Assembly: GCF_000265205.3 (NCBI RefSeq)
Contig: NC_018000.1
Span: 3,968,001-4,032,000, forward strand
Length of the DNA stretch: 64,000 nucleotides
Source: Sinorhizobium fredii USDA 257
GTDB lineage: Bacteria > Pseudomonadota > Alphaproteobacteria > Rhizobiales > Rhizobiaceae
Reading direction: 5' to 3'
The notes below the pieces were generated by a model that saw only the letters and a list, made by a program, of their open reading frames with translations, made no database searches and was not told the origin of the DNA. Every line of letters starts with the position of its first letter. The stretch's first letter is position 1. Position numbers and translations under genes: made by a program. Positions 20,726 to 28,256 of the stretch are shown piece by piece.

Positions 20726-21477
20726 TAATTTGCCCTCCGCGCGCGGACAAATGAAACGGGTTCAAAAGTCAGCGACTTGTCGCTGGTGACATGCTCGACC
20801 AAGCCATCCCCCATCAGATTCCAAAGTGCTATCCACCCGGCTCCCCCGAGGCCGAACTCGTCCAGAAGCTCGAAGGCGCGGACCGGCTTGGTCTTCGTCT
20901 TGAGCAGTTCCACGAGTCGCGCGCAGTCGGGGGAGTTCTTGAGGCGTCGCGCCGCCAAAATTTCACGAGCCCGGTAAATATCGGATTTCGTCACCACCTT
21001 CTCCGTGAGAATTTCGATGCGGTGCGCGTGATACTTGAGCGCATGGTTACAAATATCTTCAACCATAGCTTTCAGCGCGCCGCGCTTGACCTTCTCCGCA
21101 GGGCGAACGCAGTAGAGGACGACTTCGCCGTTGTCGTACTGCACACGCAGGTCCGCCCAGTGCTCGTGGATGACGCCGTCTTCGTCGGTCCATTCGATGG
21201 GACCGTACTGCGCTTCGACTGAGCGAACGCTTTTCATCGCCCAAAAGACGACCGCGCAGTCCCGCTCGAAGAGGCTCTCGAAGACCAGGTACTGGTTGGT
21301 GCCCGGTGCACACATCAGGATGCGGCAGGAGGAACGCGACTTCAGCGCAACCTTTCGGCCGGCCGGGGCGGGCACCACATCGTAGTAGACCGTGAAGCCG
21401 AGTAGCTCTTCGATCGATTCCTTATATTTGCGCGCCTCGGTCGCTAGTCGACGCAATGCCGCCGCGATAACCCGCAT
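20725..21477 (-). CDS. TnsA-like endonuclease subunit (start uncertain)
   Basis: A protein of about 250 residues directly before the transposase, in the position of TnsA, which cuts the 5' ends so that the element moves by cut and paste. Visible are YLVFESLFERDCAVVFWAM with the glutamate helix and HEHWADLRVQ with the aspartate, then VVLYCVRPAEK where TnsA proteins normally show a V-x-V-K-P strand. Here Arg stands where the catalytic Lys is expected. The only ATG in frame with the conserved core, at 21475-21477, has no ribosome site. A better start (21580) is in the other frame; see the overlapping entry. The C-terminal 80 residues resemble a winged-helix TnsA C-domain. Confidence 0.7.
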   Translation of the reverse strand: MRVIAAALRRLATEARKYKESIEELLGFTVYYDVVPAPAGRKVALKSRSSCRILMCAPGTNQYLVFESLFERDCAVVFWAMKSVRSVEAQYGPIEWTDEDGVIHEHWADLRVQYDNGEVVLYCVRPAEKVKRGALKAMVEDICNHALKYHAHRIEILTEKVVTKSDIYRAREILAARRLKNSPDCARLVELLKTKTKPVRAFELLDEFGLGGAGWIALWNLMGDGLVEHVTSDKSLTFEPVSFVRARRAN

Positions 21478-21580
21478 CGGGCGTCGCGACGTATGTCTTG
21501 CGCTCGTAAGGGCGCGCCCAGGGATAATATCCCTGGCGAGCAAAATAGAGGGCTTCAAGCTGATTGAGCACCTGGATCAT
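21422..21580 (-). CDS. Short frame overlapping tnsA start (upstream gene or frameshifted TnsA N-terminus)
   Basis: A 52-codon frame beginning MIQVLNQLEALYFARQGYYP with AAAGGA seven bases before the ATG at 21578-21580, the best ribosome site in this interval. It overlaps the TnsA-like frame by 56 bases and ends TAA at 21422. Its sequence RPYERKTYVATPDAGYR runs straight into the region where the other frame becomes ALRRLATEARKYKESIEELLG. This is what one expects if a single base was lost near 21430-21470, or if translation shifts frame there. A separate short coupled peptide is the alternative. Confidence 0.5.
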   Translation of the reverse strand: MIQVLNQLEALYFARQGYYPWARPYERKTYVATPDAGYRGGIASTSDRGAQI

Positions 21581-21600
21581 AGGCCTATCCTTTCGTAATC

Positions 21601-21981
21601 TCAGATGGCTTCGGGAACGGCGGACTGGAAACGCATCGCCGAGGCGGCGAACGATGTCGGACGACGCCCGTTGCGCGTCATCCAAACGGCTTCGCGCGGC
21701 AGGTCGGCGATACGATTGCGGAAGGTGCTGTACGAGGGACGACGCATGGGGCTGCGCTCGGGCATCATGCGGGCGTCCTCATCGATCAACACCAGTAGTT
21801 CGTGCCAAAGCTCGCGGACTGTCGGGCGGCGACGGTCGACGTATGCCAACGCGACCACGCACTGCAGCACCGTTTCCTGGTAGGTGAAGGTGCGGCTGCG
21901 CTGGCGCGTGAACCAGTTGCGGAGCTCGGAATTCTCCATGAGGCGGCTCTCGAAAACACATGCGTATGCATTCTGCGACAT
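21601..21981 (-). CDS. Small leading gene of the transposition operon, unknown
   Basis: A 126-residue protein whose ATG (21979-21981) is preceded by a strong AAGGAG. It lies 20 bases upstream of the next start in the same direction, so it is the first gene of the operon. The part RPTVRELWHELLVLIDEDARMM is helical, and RPSYSTFRNRIADLP resembles the small helix-turn-helix motif found in the N-terminal domains of Mu-type transposases. I therefore suspect DNA binding, perhaps a regulator or an extra end-binding subunit, but no family can be named. Confidence 0.6.
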   Translation of the reverse strand: MSQNAYACVFESRLMENSELRNWFTRQRSRTFTYQETVLQCVVALAYVDRRRPTVRELWHELLVLIDEDARMMPERSPMRRPSYSTFRNRIADLPREAVWMTRNGRRPTSFAASAMRFQSAVPEAI

Positions 21982-23091
21982 GGCGCAGTACTCCTTTTTC
22001 GGTTCTTTAAGAATCTCTTCGGGCTTAGAGCGCGAGCGCGCCTCGTTGATCGCAGTCTCCTGCGGGAAAGAGAGCGCGGCGGATCCGTACTTTGAGATCC
22101 GTCAACTCCTGCTTGTCGACAAAGTTTTTCATTTCAGTCTCGTCCATCTGGCAGGTTCGGCGCGTAGACGCACGACTACTCGGCGGCGAACCTGAGTTCA
22201 CGCGATTTCGTAAGCGTTCCGCAGCCGAGCGAACCGGACGGAAGAGAGACTTCCGACGTGGTTAGCGCGCTGGCTGGAACGCTTGGAAGCGTTGTTGGAG
22301 ATGGATGGGGTGGAGACCCTGGTTAGTCATGTCTGCTTCCTCAAATTCCCGGTTGCTTGGAAAACTTATCGAGGAGTGCCGGGGCGTCCGTTTCGGCCGC
22401 GGCATAGATACCACGGCGCCTTAGGACGCTTGCCGGCAACCTTGTTGCCCAATTGCTGGTATCATCGTCATGACTATCCGTCTCAGTTCGAGGCCGCCCA
22501 TTATGGTGCGGTGGCGGCATAAAGCGCAGATCTCATTATTTTAATCAAGATGAAAAATCACCTAGGAAAGATATTTTTTGGACATGTGAGAAGAGAAGTC
22601 GCGGAGGGCGGCTGTCTAGGTCCAATTTATAGTTATCGCATAGTAATTTTTTGCGTACGTCGAATCCTTGTTGTCAACAATTAGTAACCGCCATCCCCGT
22701 ACGAGTCCTGAGTTGTTTCAAAACGAGAGAAGTCGATGGCGGTCCGACCGTGCAGCCGACGAAGCTGGCGTCAATGGCGTTCAAGCAACGCTGCTCACAG
22801 GCGAGGATCAGTGCTCATCACATGTCGTGGCGAAGAACCTCCGGGTACGATCTGAAGACACAGCCCTTTCGCGTTACCTTCGCCTCAACCACCTCAAGGG
22901 GAACAAGGCACAAAGTGGCTCGTTTGAATGAAGCTAACGAGCCACCGAGACGCTAAAGCCGATAGCTTGCCCCAAATGCGCCTGCGTCGACAGCGGCGTT
23001 CCTGTCATCAATCGCAGTGGGAGGCGCTCATCGGCGCACATCAAGTGCTGCGCAGCAGGTGCGGCGCGCCAATGTTCGCGATGCTCGGACT
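21982..23091. other. Gene-poor stretch on the right side of the transposition module
   Basis: About 1.1 kb without a convincing gene. An imperfect inverted repeat lies at 22211-22225 (AAGCGTTCCGCAGCC) and 22273-22285 (GGCTGGAACGCTT). TGTCGACAA at 22114-22122 and TTGTTGTCAACAA at 22668-22680 are related palindromes. The segment 22530-22670 is clearly AT-rich (TCATTATTTTAATCAAGATGAAAAA). The element's right end should be in here because the operon starts at 21981 and transposon genes usually begin close to an end, but I could not match any of these sequences to a partner on the left side. Short open frames here show no recognisable protein. Confidence 0.45.
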
Positions 23092-24093
23092 ATGAGGTCT
23101 CAAAATGAACTCCCAAGAAGACGAAGCAAAGGCGGTGGAACGGGCGATCCGGGGAGAGGAAGGACCGCCAGCACCCCAGGCGACTTCCCGGCGCTCGGCC
23201 TGCGCGACGTCTTCTGGCGGGTGGTTTCACAGGTCAGCGAAGATCGGGTGACGCTCGTGGCAGCCGGCGTCACGTTCTATATCCTTCTCGCCCTATTTCC
23301 AGCACTGACATCGCTGGTGTCGATCTACGGGCTCGTTTCGGATCCGACTGCCATCGGCGAGCAGATCGCCTATCTGGCGGCCGTTTTGCCTGCCCAGTCG
23401 CTGCAGTTGGTCACCGACCAGTTGCAGGCCATCACGTCGCAGAAGCCCTCCAGTCTGAGCATCGGCTTCATCGCCGGGCTGGTCGTCGCGCTCTGGAGTG
23501 CCCGTGCCGGGATCGCAGCACTCTTCGATGCCATGAATATCGCCTACGACGAAGTCGAAGAGCGCGGCTTCATCCGGCTGACTATGCTTAGTCTTGCCTT
23601 TACGGCGGCTGGTCTCCTCGTCACGGCTGTCCTGATCGCTGCGATCGCGGTCTTGCCGGCAGTCCTCGCCTTTCTCTCGCTTGACCGGTGGCTGGAGAGC
23701 CTCGCAAGGATTCTGCGCTGGCCGGTGCTGCTGCTGTTGATCGGCGCGGCAATAGCCCTGCTTTACCGATACGGACCCGACCGCGATCCGCCGAAGTTGA
23801 GGTGGCTCACCTGGGGCGCGGCGCTCAGCACGCTCTGCTGGCTCCCGGCCTCGCTCTTGTTCTCGTTCTACATCGACAACTTCGCAGACTATAACGCCAC
23901 CTACGGCGCCATGGGTGCGCTGATCGGCTTCATGCTCTGGATCTGGCTGTCGACTATCATCATCATCGTCGGCGCAGAGCTCAACGCCGAACTGGAGCAC
24001 CAGACGGCGCGGGATACCACCATGGGTCCTTCCAAGAAAATGGGCGACCGCGATGCTTACGTGGCCGATACAATAGGCGAGAAAAGCGATTGA
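23092..24093 (+). CDS. YihY/UPF0761 family inner-membrane protein (N-terminus altered)
   Basis: A 333-residue protein with the YihY/BrkB fold: VTLVAAGVTFYILLALFPAL, six membrane segments and the ending LWIWLSTIIIIVGAELNAELE. Function of the family is unknown. In this frame the first ATG is at 23092, giving the odd start MRSQNELPRRRSKGGG. In the next frame an ATG at 23105 reads MNSQEDEAKAVERAIRGEEG, which is how rhizobial relatives usually begin, and that frame joins this one if one base is added near 23155-23165. So a one-base deletion or sequencing error has displaced the N-terminus; the membrane core is intact. Confidence 0.75.
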   Translation: MRSQNELPRRRSKGGGTGDPGRGRTASTPGDFPALGLRDVFWRVVSQVSEDRVTLVAAGVTFYILLALFPALTSLVSIYGLVSDPTAIGEQIAYLAAVLPAQSLQLVTDQLQAITSQKPSSLSIGFIAGLVVALWSARAGIAALFDAMNIAYDEVEERGFIRLTMLSLAFTAAGLLVTAVLIAAIAVLPAVLAFLSLDRWLESLARILRWPVLLLLIGAAIALLYRYGPDRDPPKLRWLTWGAALSTLCWLPASLLFSFYIDNFADYNATYGAMGALIGFMLWIWLSTIIIIVGAELNAELEHQTARDTTMGPSKKMGDRDAYVADTIGEKSD

Positions 24094-24447
24094 GTTCCGG
24101 TCCTGCGCTGTCAAGAACGGGGCCTTGCCCGCTCGGGATGTCCTGTCTCGCCAGACATTGGGGTTACGCTGGTGGTGCATTGTTATATTCTCGAGCTCCA
24201 TCCGGCCGTGGCGGGCCATGCAACGAGATGACCTGATGGACGTGTCGCACAATCAATGCGTATAGTGCGGTCCGACGCAGTCGCGCCGAGCCGGGAGACC
24301 GGCGCGAGCTTTTTTCCGCGGGAGGACGTCGAGCGCGATGAACACGCGGTCCTGCTGCCGCATCGCGCTCCCGCTTATGCGAACCGATCACGTTCATGAC
24401 CTTGACGCGATTTGGTCCAGGGTGATCGTGATCCTGGGAGGAAGCGG
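24094..24447. other. Intergenic stretch with a terminator-like hairpin
   Basis: No gene is seen. At 24281-24315 TCGCGCCG pairs with CGGCGCGA around a GC-rich loop and is followed by GCTTTTTT, a good rho-independent terminator for plus-strand transcription. It is almost 190 bases after the YihY stop, which leaves room for a short transcript ending there. AGGATCGTG and GGGAGG motifs near the right end belong to the leader of the next gene. Confidence 0.5.
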
Positions 24448-25401
24448 ATGCCTTCAATCAAGGATCACTCGGAGCAGGTCTACCGTGTCGCGAATCAGTC
24501 GTCGGCCGCGGTGAGTTCGCCGGTCGCCGCGTCTTGGCGCCGCTGCATGACTCGTCACGGCCTAGCGCCAGAGGAAGCAAGGCTGCCGTGGCGCCTCCCC
24601 GAAGCCGAATTGCTGCAAGCGCGCGAGCGATCCGGCGTTTTGATCTCAGAGGCCGGTGGCGAACTCGACCGGTTGTTCGCCATTGTTGGAAAGGCCGGCT
24701 GCTGCCTGCTGCTTACCGATGAGAAGGGCATCGCGCTCGAACGCCGAGGCGCGGCCGGCGACGATGCGGACTTTCGTGACATCGGCCTGTGGTCGGGCAC
24801 TGTGTGGAGCGAGGCGAGCGTCGGAACCAACGGCATCGGTACGGCGATCGCAGACGAACGTCCGGTAGTCATCCAACGCGACCAACACTTTCTCAGTCGC
24901 AATATCGGCTTGAGCTGCGCCACTGCGCCGGTCCGCGACGAAGCCGGGCGCCTCGCGGCGGCGCTGGACGTGTCCACCTGCCGCGGCGATGCCTCGGAGG
25001 CAATCGTGTCGATCCTTGCTCAGGCCGTGCGCGATGCAGCGGCTCGTATCGAGGCGAACCTCTTCCGCCGCGCCTTTGCCGGTGCTCGCATTGTGCTGGT
25101 GCCCGTCGACCGTGCCGGCCCCGCGCTTCTCGCAGTCGACCGCGACGACCTCGTCCTCGGAGCGACGCGGGCGGCGCGCGTGTCGCTTGGCCTCGACGAC
25201 AGACGCATAGCCGCCGGAGTTCCTGCCTCCGACCTGCTGCAGGAGGACCTGCGCGAGGGCGGAGAGTTGCCGGATGCCGAAAGAGCGGCCCTGCGCCGCG
25301 TGCTGTCGCGCAACAACGGTAACGTCTCGATGGCCGCCGACATCCTCGGGATCAGCCGCGCTACGCTCTACCGGAAGATGAAGCGGGTTTCACTGACTTG
25401 A
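24448..25401 (+). CDS. AcoR-like GAF/Fis transcriptional regulator without AAA+ domain
   Basis: A 317-residue regulator. A GAF-type sensor spans about residues 60-190 (SEASVGTNGIGTAIADERPVV and HFLSRNIGLSCATAPV are typical of AcoR-like sensors). A Fis-type helix-turn-helix ends the protein (LSRNNGNVSMAADILGISRATLYRKMKR). The sigma-54 interaction domain that full AcoR proteins carry between these parts is absent, as in several rhizobial relatives that sit near alcohol or aldehyde dehydrogenase genes. GGGAGG lies seven bases before the ATG at 24448. An NAD-independent view of its target is not possible here, but the zinc alcohol dehydrogenase at 28257 is a candidate. Confidence 0.82.
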   Translation: MPSIKDHSEQVYRVANQSSAAVSSPVAASWRRCMTRHGLAPEEARLPWRLPEAELLQARERSGVLISEAGGELDRLFAIVGKAGCCLLLTDEKGIALERRGAAGDDADFRDIGLWSGTVWSEASVGTNGIGTAIADERPVVIQRDQHFLSRNIGLSCATAPVRDEAGRLAAALDVSTCRGDASEAIVSILAQAVRDAAARIEANLFRRAFAGARIVLVPVDRAGPALLAVDRDDLVLGATRAARVSLGLDDRRIAAGVPASDLLQEDLREGGELPDAERAALRRVLSRNNGNVSMAADILGISRATLYRKMKRVSLT

Positions 25402-25533
25402 ATCCGCCGCACTGTTGGGAATGCCCCCGCACCCTAACTTTCTCTTTGCGTTCGGAGAGGGAGTAAGACGCTACGGTTCTTCTCTTCGTCCGATCGCCGC
25501 GACCTACCAATGTGCGGCTCTAGGACCGGGGAT

Positions 25534-26100
25534 CTAGCTGATTGGGACGATCATCTGCCGCCAGTCGTCTGGGCCCGGCTCTCCGAGTTCCGGAATGTGC
25601 CAACCGTGAGATGGTTCGACATGCCAGATTCCATCGAGAGGGCTATAGAGGCCGGGGAGGGGAAAGTGCCGGTGGATCCTGAGGAAGTCGCCGACGTCGC
25701 ATGAGGCGATTGGAATGCCATGCACTATCGCCACAGCAGCTATTTCTGGGTCGCATCCGAACCTCATCTTCGACGAATTGTCCGGACTTCGCCAGAACCC
25801 GGCGAGCTCGGGCACCATGGACATTCTTGCCAGCAGCTTTTTCACGCCAGCATCGACCGCCGGCGTGTGGACGTCGGTCTTGAGGAGATCGTCGACCCAG
25901 TCCGAAAAGCGTCGGCCGCGTTCCTGGTCAAGGATACCCGCATTGATCGCGCCCCGTTCGAGTTCGAAGATTACAGGAGGGGCGACCGCAACGGCGCCCG
26001 GAGGTATCTGGAACAGGAATGCCAGCACGTCCTCGTGCGGCACAGATCGCCGCGCTTCGCTCAGGACACTGGTGTCCAGTAAGATGAAGTTCGCCTGCAT
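25534..26100 (-). CDS. PIN-domain (VapC-like) probable toxin
   Basis: A 188-residue protein whose first 140 residues form a PIN domain, a Mg-dependent RNase fold. The acidic residues are in LLDTSVLSE (Asp9), FELERG, and CDPEIAAVAIVHGIPIASCDVGDF. The last 45 residues (GIWHVEPSHGWHIPELGEPG) extend beyond the usual VapC length. AAGGGGAG precedes the ATG at 26098-26100. The probable antitoxin is divergent at 26218 rather than upstream in the same operon, which is not the usual vapBC order. Confidence 0.75.
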   Translation of the reverse strand: MQANFILLDTSVLSEARRSVPHEDVLAFLFQIPPGAVAVAPPVIFELERGAINAGILDQERGRRFSDWVDDLLKTDVHTPAVDAGVKKLLARMSMVPELAGFWRSPDNSSKMRFGCDPEIAAVAIVHGIPIASCDVGDFLRIHRHFPLPGLYSPLDGIWHVEPSHGWHIPELGEPGPDDWRQMIVPIS

Positions 26101-26217
26101 GCTGCGAACTCCCCTTGGTCCGCATCCAACGAATCGATATGGATTCGACGCCAGTTATGGTTAATTTGGCGTTACGGCGGTTCATAGGATTCGCAGTTTC
26201 GATCGCGAGGATTCAAG

Positions 26218-26409
26218 ATGGCTCAAGACAACAAGTGGGACCTGTCCGATGCCGGGACAGACCTCAATGAAGTCTTCGAGGCCGCAAAGGAGGACGGCCC
26301 CCAGCTCGTTTTTGATGGAGAAGGAGTCTTTACTGTTTCATATTCGGCGCGAGGCAAGAAGGGCAGCGCTAAGGAGTTTCTGACGAGCGGCGGGCCGGAC
26401 GACACCTAG
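26218..26409 (+). CDS. Phd/YefM-like probable antitoxin
   Basis: A 63-residue protein with the N-terminal Phd pattern: NKWDLSDAGTDLNEVFEAAKEDGPQLVF corresponds to the W-x-L-x-D-A ... A-x-x-x-GPQ-x-V dimerisation and DNA-binding part. A short C-terminal segment, SAKEFLTSGGP, resembles the toxin-binding tail of VapB/Phd partners. GAGGATTCAAG precedes the ATG. It is divergent from the PIN-domain gene with 117 bases between, where an autoregulated operator would be expected. Pairing with the toxin is inferred from position. Confidence 0.65.
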   Translation: MAQDNKWDLSDAGTDLNEVFEAAKEDGPQLVFDGEGVFTVSYSARGKKGSAKEFLTSGGPDDT

Positions 26410-27328
26410 GTAAGCGGCGGTATAAGTTTGGATCGTCGCGACGTGTCAGCGAAACCCAAATGGGAGGTCAGGTACTGATCATGTCCGGACCACTCGGCCA
26501 TCCACAGTTTAGATCTGCGGCTGGTTCGGGTTTTGATTTTGCTGAAAAACTCCATGGTCGCCACCAAAATATGCGAGCGAGGCGCGCGGTCACGCATTAT
26601 CCGTTTCACCACGCTATTCGCCACATCCAGTGGCAGTCCAATGACCGCAAGGTGATTGTGGGCACGTATTTCGGACGAGACCTGATGGAAGGCGACATTC
26701 GACGGGTCGCCGCGGCGACCGAGGCCTTCACCGGGGTGGACATCGCAAAGATCGCGCGAGAGGCTCGGAGGAAGGCGCGGTCGGCCGGCATCGCAATTGA
26801 TGCGGAGATGGTGCTTGCCGCACTCCCCCCTGTCGTGAAGATTGAAGGTCAACTCTGATGTGAGCTGTGCTCTGCATAGAACGCTCGCTGCCGAATTGGA
26901 TGCTTGGCTATGAGAAGGCTTTGATGCAGGTTGCTGGGGAGGTTGAAAGGGCGCGCCCATGGCAGTCAGGCTCGAAGATGAATTCCGCCGAACGGAGAAC
27001 TGTTCCTGCGACTCATCCGAGCTGGGCTTTCGCTACTAGAATCGGTCGCAACCGCAGAGCGTCTCGCTGATATGGAGATCATCGACACGGACTAGGGATC
27101 GCGGCAGGAAGTATCCTGGCGCTTCGTAGAACTGGACGGGCGGGTGGTCACCTCACTGAGCAGCCGACATGCTGCCTGCGAGCCGATACCCAGTTGTGCA
27201 ATCCATCGCTTTGGGAGCAGCTAGCCTCGCATACTTTCTGCGAGTGCAGGGTGCTCAGTGCAGTTGGAGTGCTTGCCACAGCGGGCCCGGTTTGCTTTCC
27301 TTCGTGCGTTTCAACTTGGGCAAAACCA
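26410..27328. other. Degenerate accessory stretch
   Basis: About 900 bases with broken coding pieces. Apart from the AAA remnant listed separately, I see only short frames, for example FLRLIRAGLSLLESVATAER near 27005-27060 in one frame, that look like parts of former proteins. No insertion-sequence ends were recognised. The stretch separates the toxin-antitoxin-like pair from the DUF1275 gene. Confidence 0.4.
26643..26858 (+). pseudogene. C-terminal remnant of an AAA+ ATPase
   Basis: The frame reading DRKVIVGTYFGRDLMEGDIRR, then AFTGVDIAKIAREARRKARSAG and EMVLAALPPVVKIEGQL to the stop at 26858 matches the lid (C-terminal helical) part of FtsH/Cdc48-like AAA+ ATPases, where the G-x-x-G-A/V-D-I-A-x-x-x-x-x-A-R motif is standard. 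No Walker A or B motif is found upstream in any frame, and the preceding sequence is unrelated. So only the end of the gene survives. Confidence 0.55.
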
Positions 27329-28006
27329 ATGACGGTGCAGCGGCGGCGGCAGATCATAAAGCGCCAGCGGAGTTCTGTTGGTCTGGCGCTTATCGCCGCA
27401 ATATCGTTCCTGGCGGGCATGACCGACGCCATAGGACTCATGTCCATCGGAGACTTCGTGTCCTTCATGAGCGGCAACACGACCCGCGCATCCGTCGCCC
27501 TCGTCCAAGGCGATGTCGCTCGAGGGTTGCTTCTCATCGGAGGGCTGGTCAGCTTCGTACTCGGGAACGCCGCGGGAGTGATTGTATCGATCCGGTTTAG
27601 ACCGCAAGCCGCCTTGTTGTTTGTATCGGTTCTGCTCGCATGCGCTGCGTTGTCTGCCAATCAAACAGAGCTCCGTTTCCTTTTGCTCATCTTCGCCATG
27701 GGAGCCGTCAACGCCTCAGTCGAACAGATCGAAGGTCTGCCGGTTGGCCTGACGTACGTCACGGGAGCACTCTCGCGCTTCGGCCGAGGACTCGGACGTT
27801 GGGCGATGGGCGTCCGCAACACGTACTGGATCATTCAGATCGTGCCGTGGCTCGGCATGTTCGCAGGAGCCATCATAGGGGCGGTCCTGGTGCGAGAAGC
27901 AGGGGATCTCGCCTTATGGGTGCCGTCGCTTGCCGCCTTATTGCTTACTGCCGCAGCGTTTCAAATACCCCGCCGCTGGCAAAGCAGGTTCATCCAAAAT
28001 CGCTAG
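27329..28006 (+). CDS. DUF1275 (YoaK-like) membrane protein
   Basis: A 225-residue membrane protein with about six spans. The family motif GMTDAIGLMSIGDFVSFMSGNTTRAS follows the first helix, and MGAVNASVEQIEGLPVGLTYVTGALSRFGRGL contains the second conserved block of DUF1275. The function of this family is unknown; transport has been suggested. The ATG at 27329 has only a weak GGG upstream, and an open frame reaches 45 codons further left, but family proteins start near MTVQRRRQ. Reads as a stand-alone gene. Confidence 0.8.
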   Translation: MTVQRRRQIIKRQRSSVGLALIAAISFLAGMTDAIGLMSIGDFVSFMSGNTTRASVALVQGDVARGLLLIGGLVSFVLGNAAGVIVSIRFRPQAALLFVSVLLACAALSANQTELRFLLLIFAMGAVNASVEQIEGLPVGLTYVTGALSRFGRGLGRWAMGVRNTYWIIQIVPWLGMFAGAIIGAVLVREAGDLALWVPSLAALLLTAAAFQIPRRWQSRFIQNR

Positions 28007-28256
28007 TGCGAATGTGCCCATCTGGCACCAGCATCAAATCAGGTTTGGCAGCCCGGTTTGGGCCGTCACGGTTTGCGGGCGCGCGACTGTCTCAACTCTG
28101 AGACAACCTCCTCCTCGAAACACCCTCCCTTGATTCCCGTCAAGGAACGGCGGCTTGTTCTCCCGCTAAGCTCCCGATCGTCAGCGCTCGCTCGGAGGAG
28201 GTGCGCGATGCCGGCCGCGCCGGCGCCAACACCATCCAGTATTGGAGGAGATTTAT

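Noticed and set aside
22283..22522. 79-codon frame right of the transposition module as a cargo gene
   Set aside because: No ribosome site, no recognisable protein and a composition like non-coding sequence.
22655..22690. tRNA 3' end as insertion site (CGAATCC)
   Set aside because: No matching acceptor, D-arm or anticodon stem upstream; the short match is chance.
15360..22700. CRISPR-associated transposon
   Set aside because: No repeat-spacer array and no Cas gene was seen near the TniQ operon, and TniQ has the long TnsD-like form.
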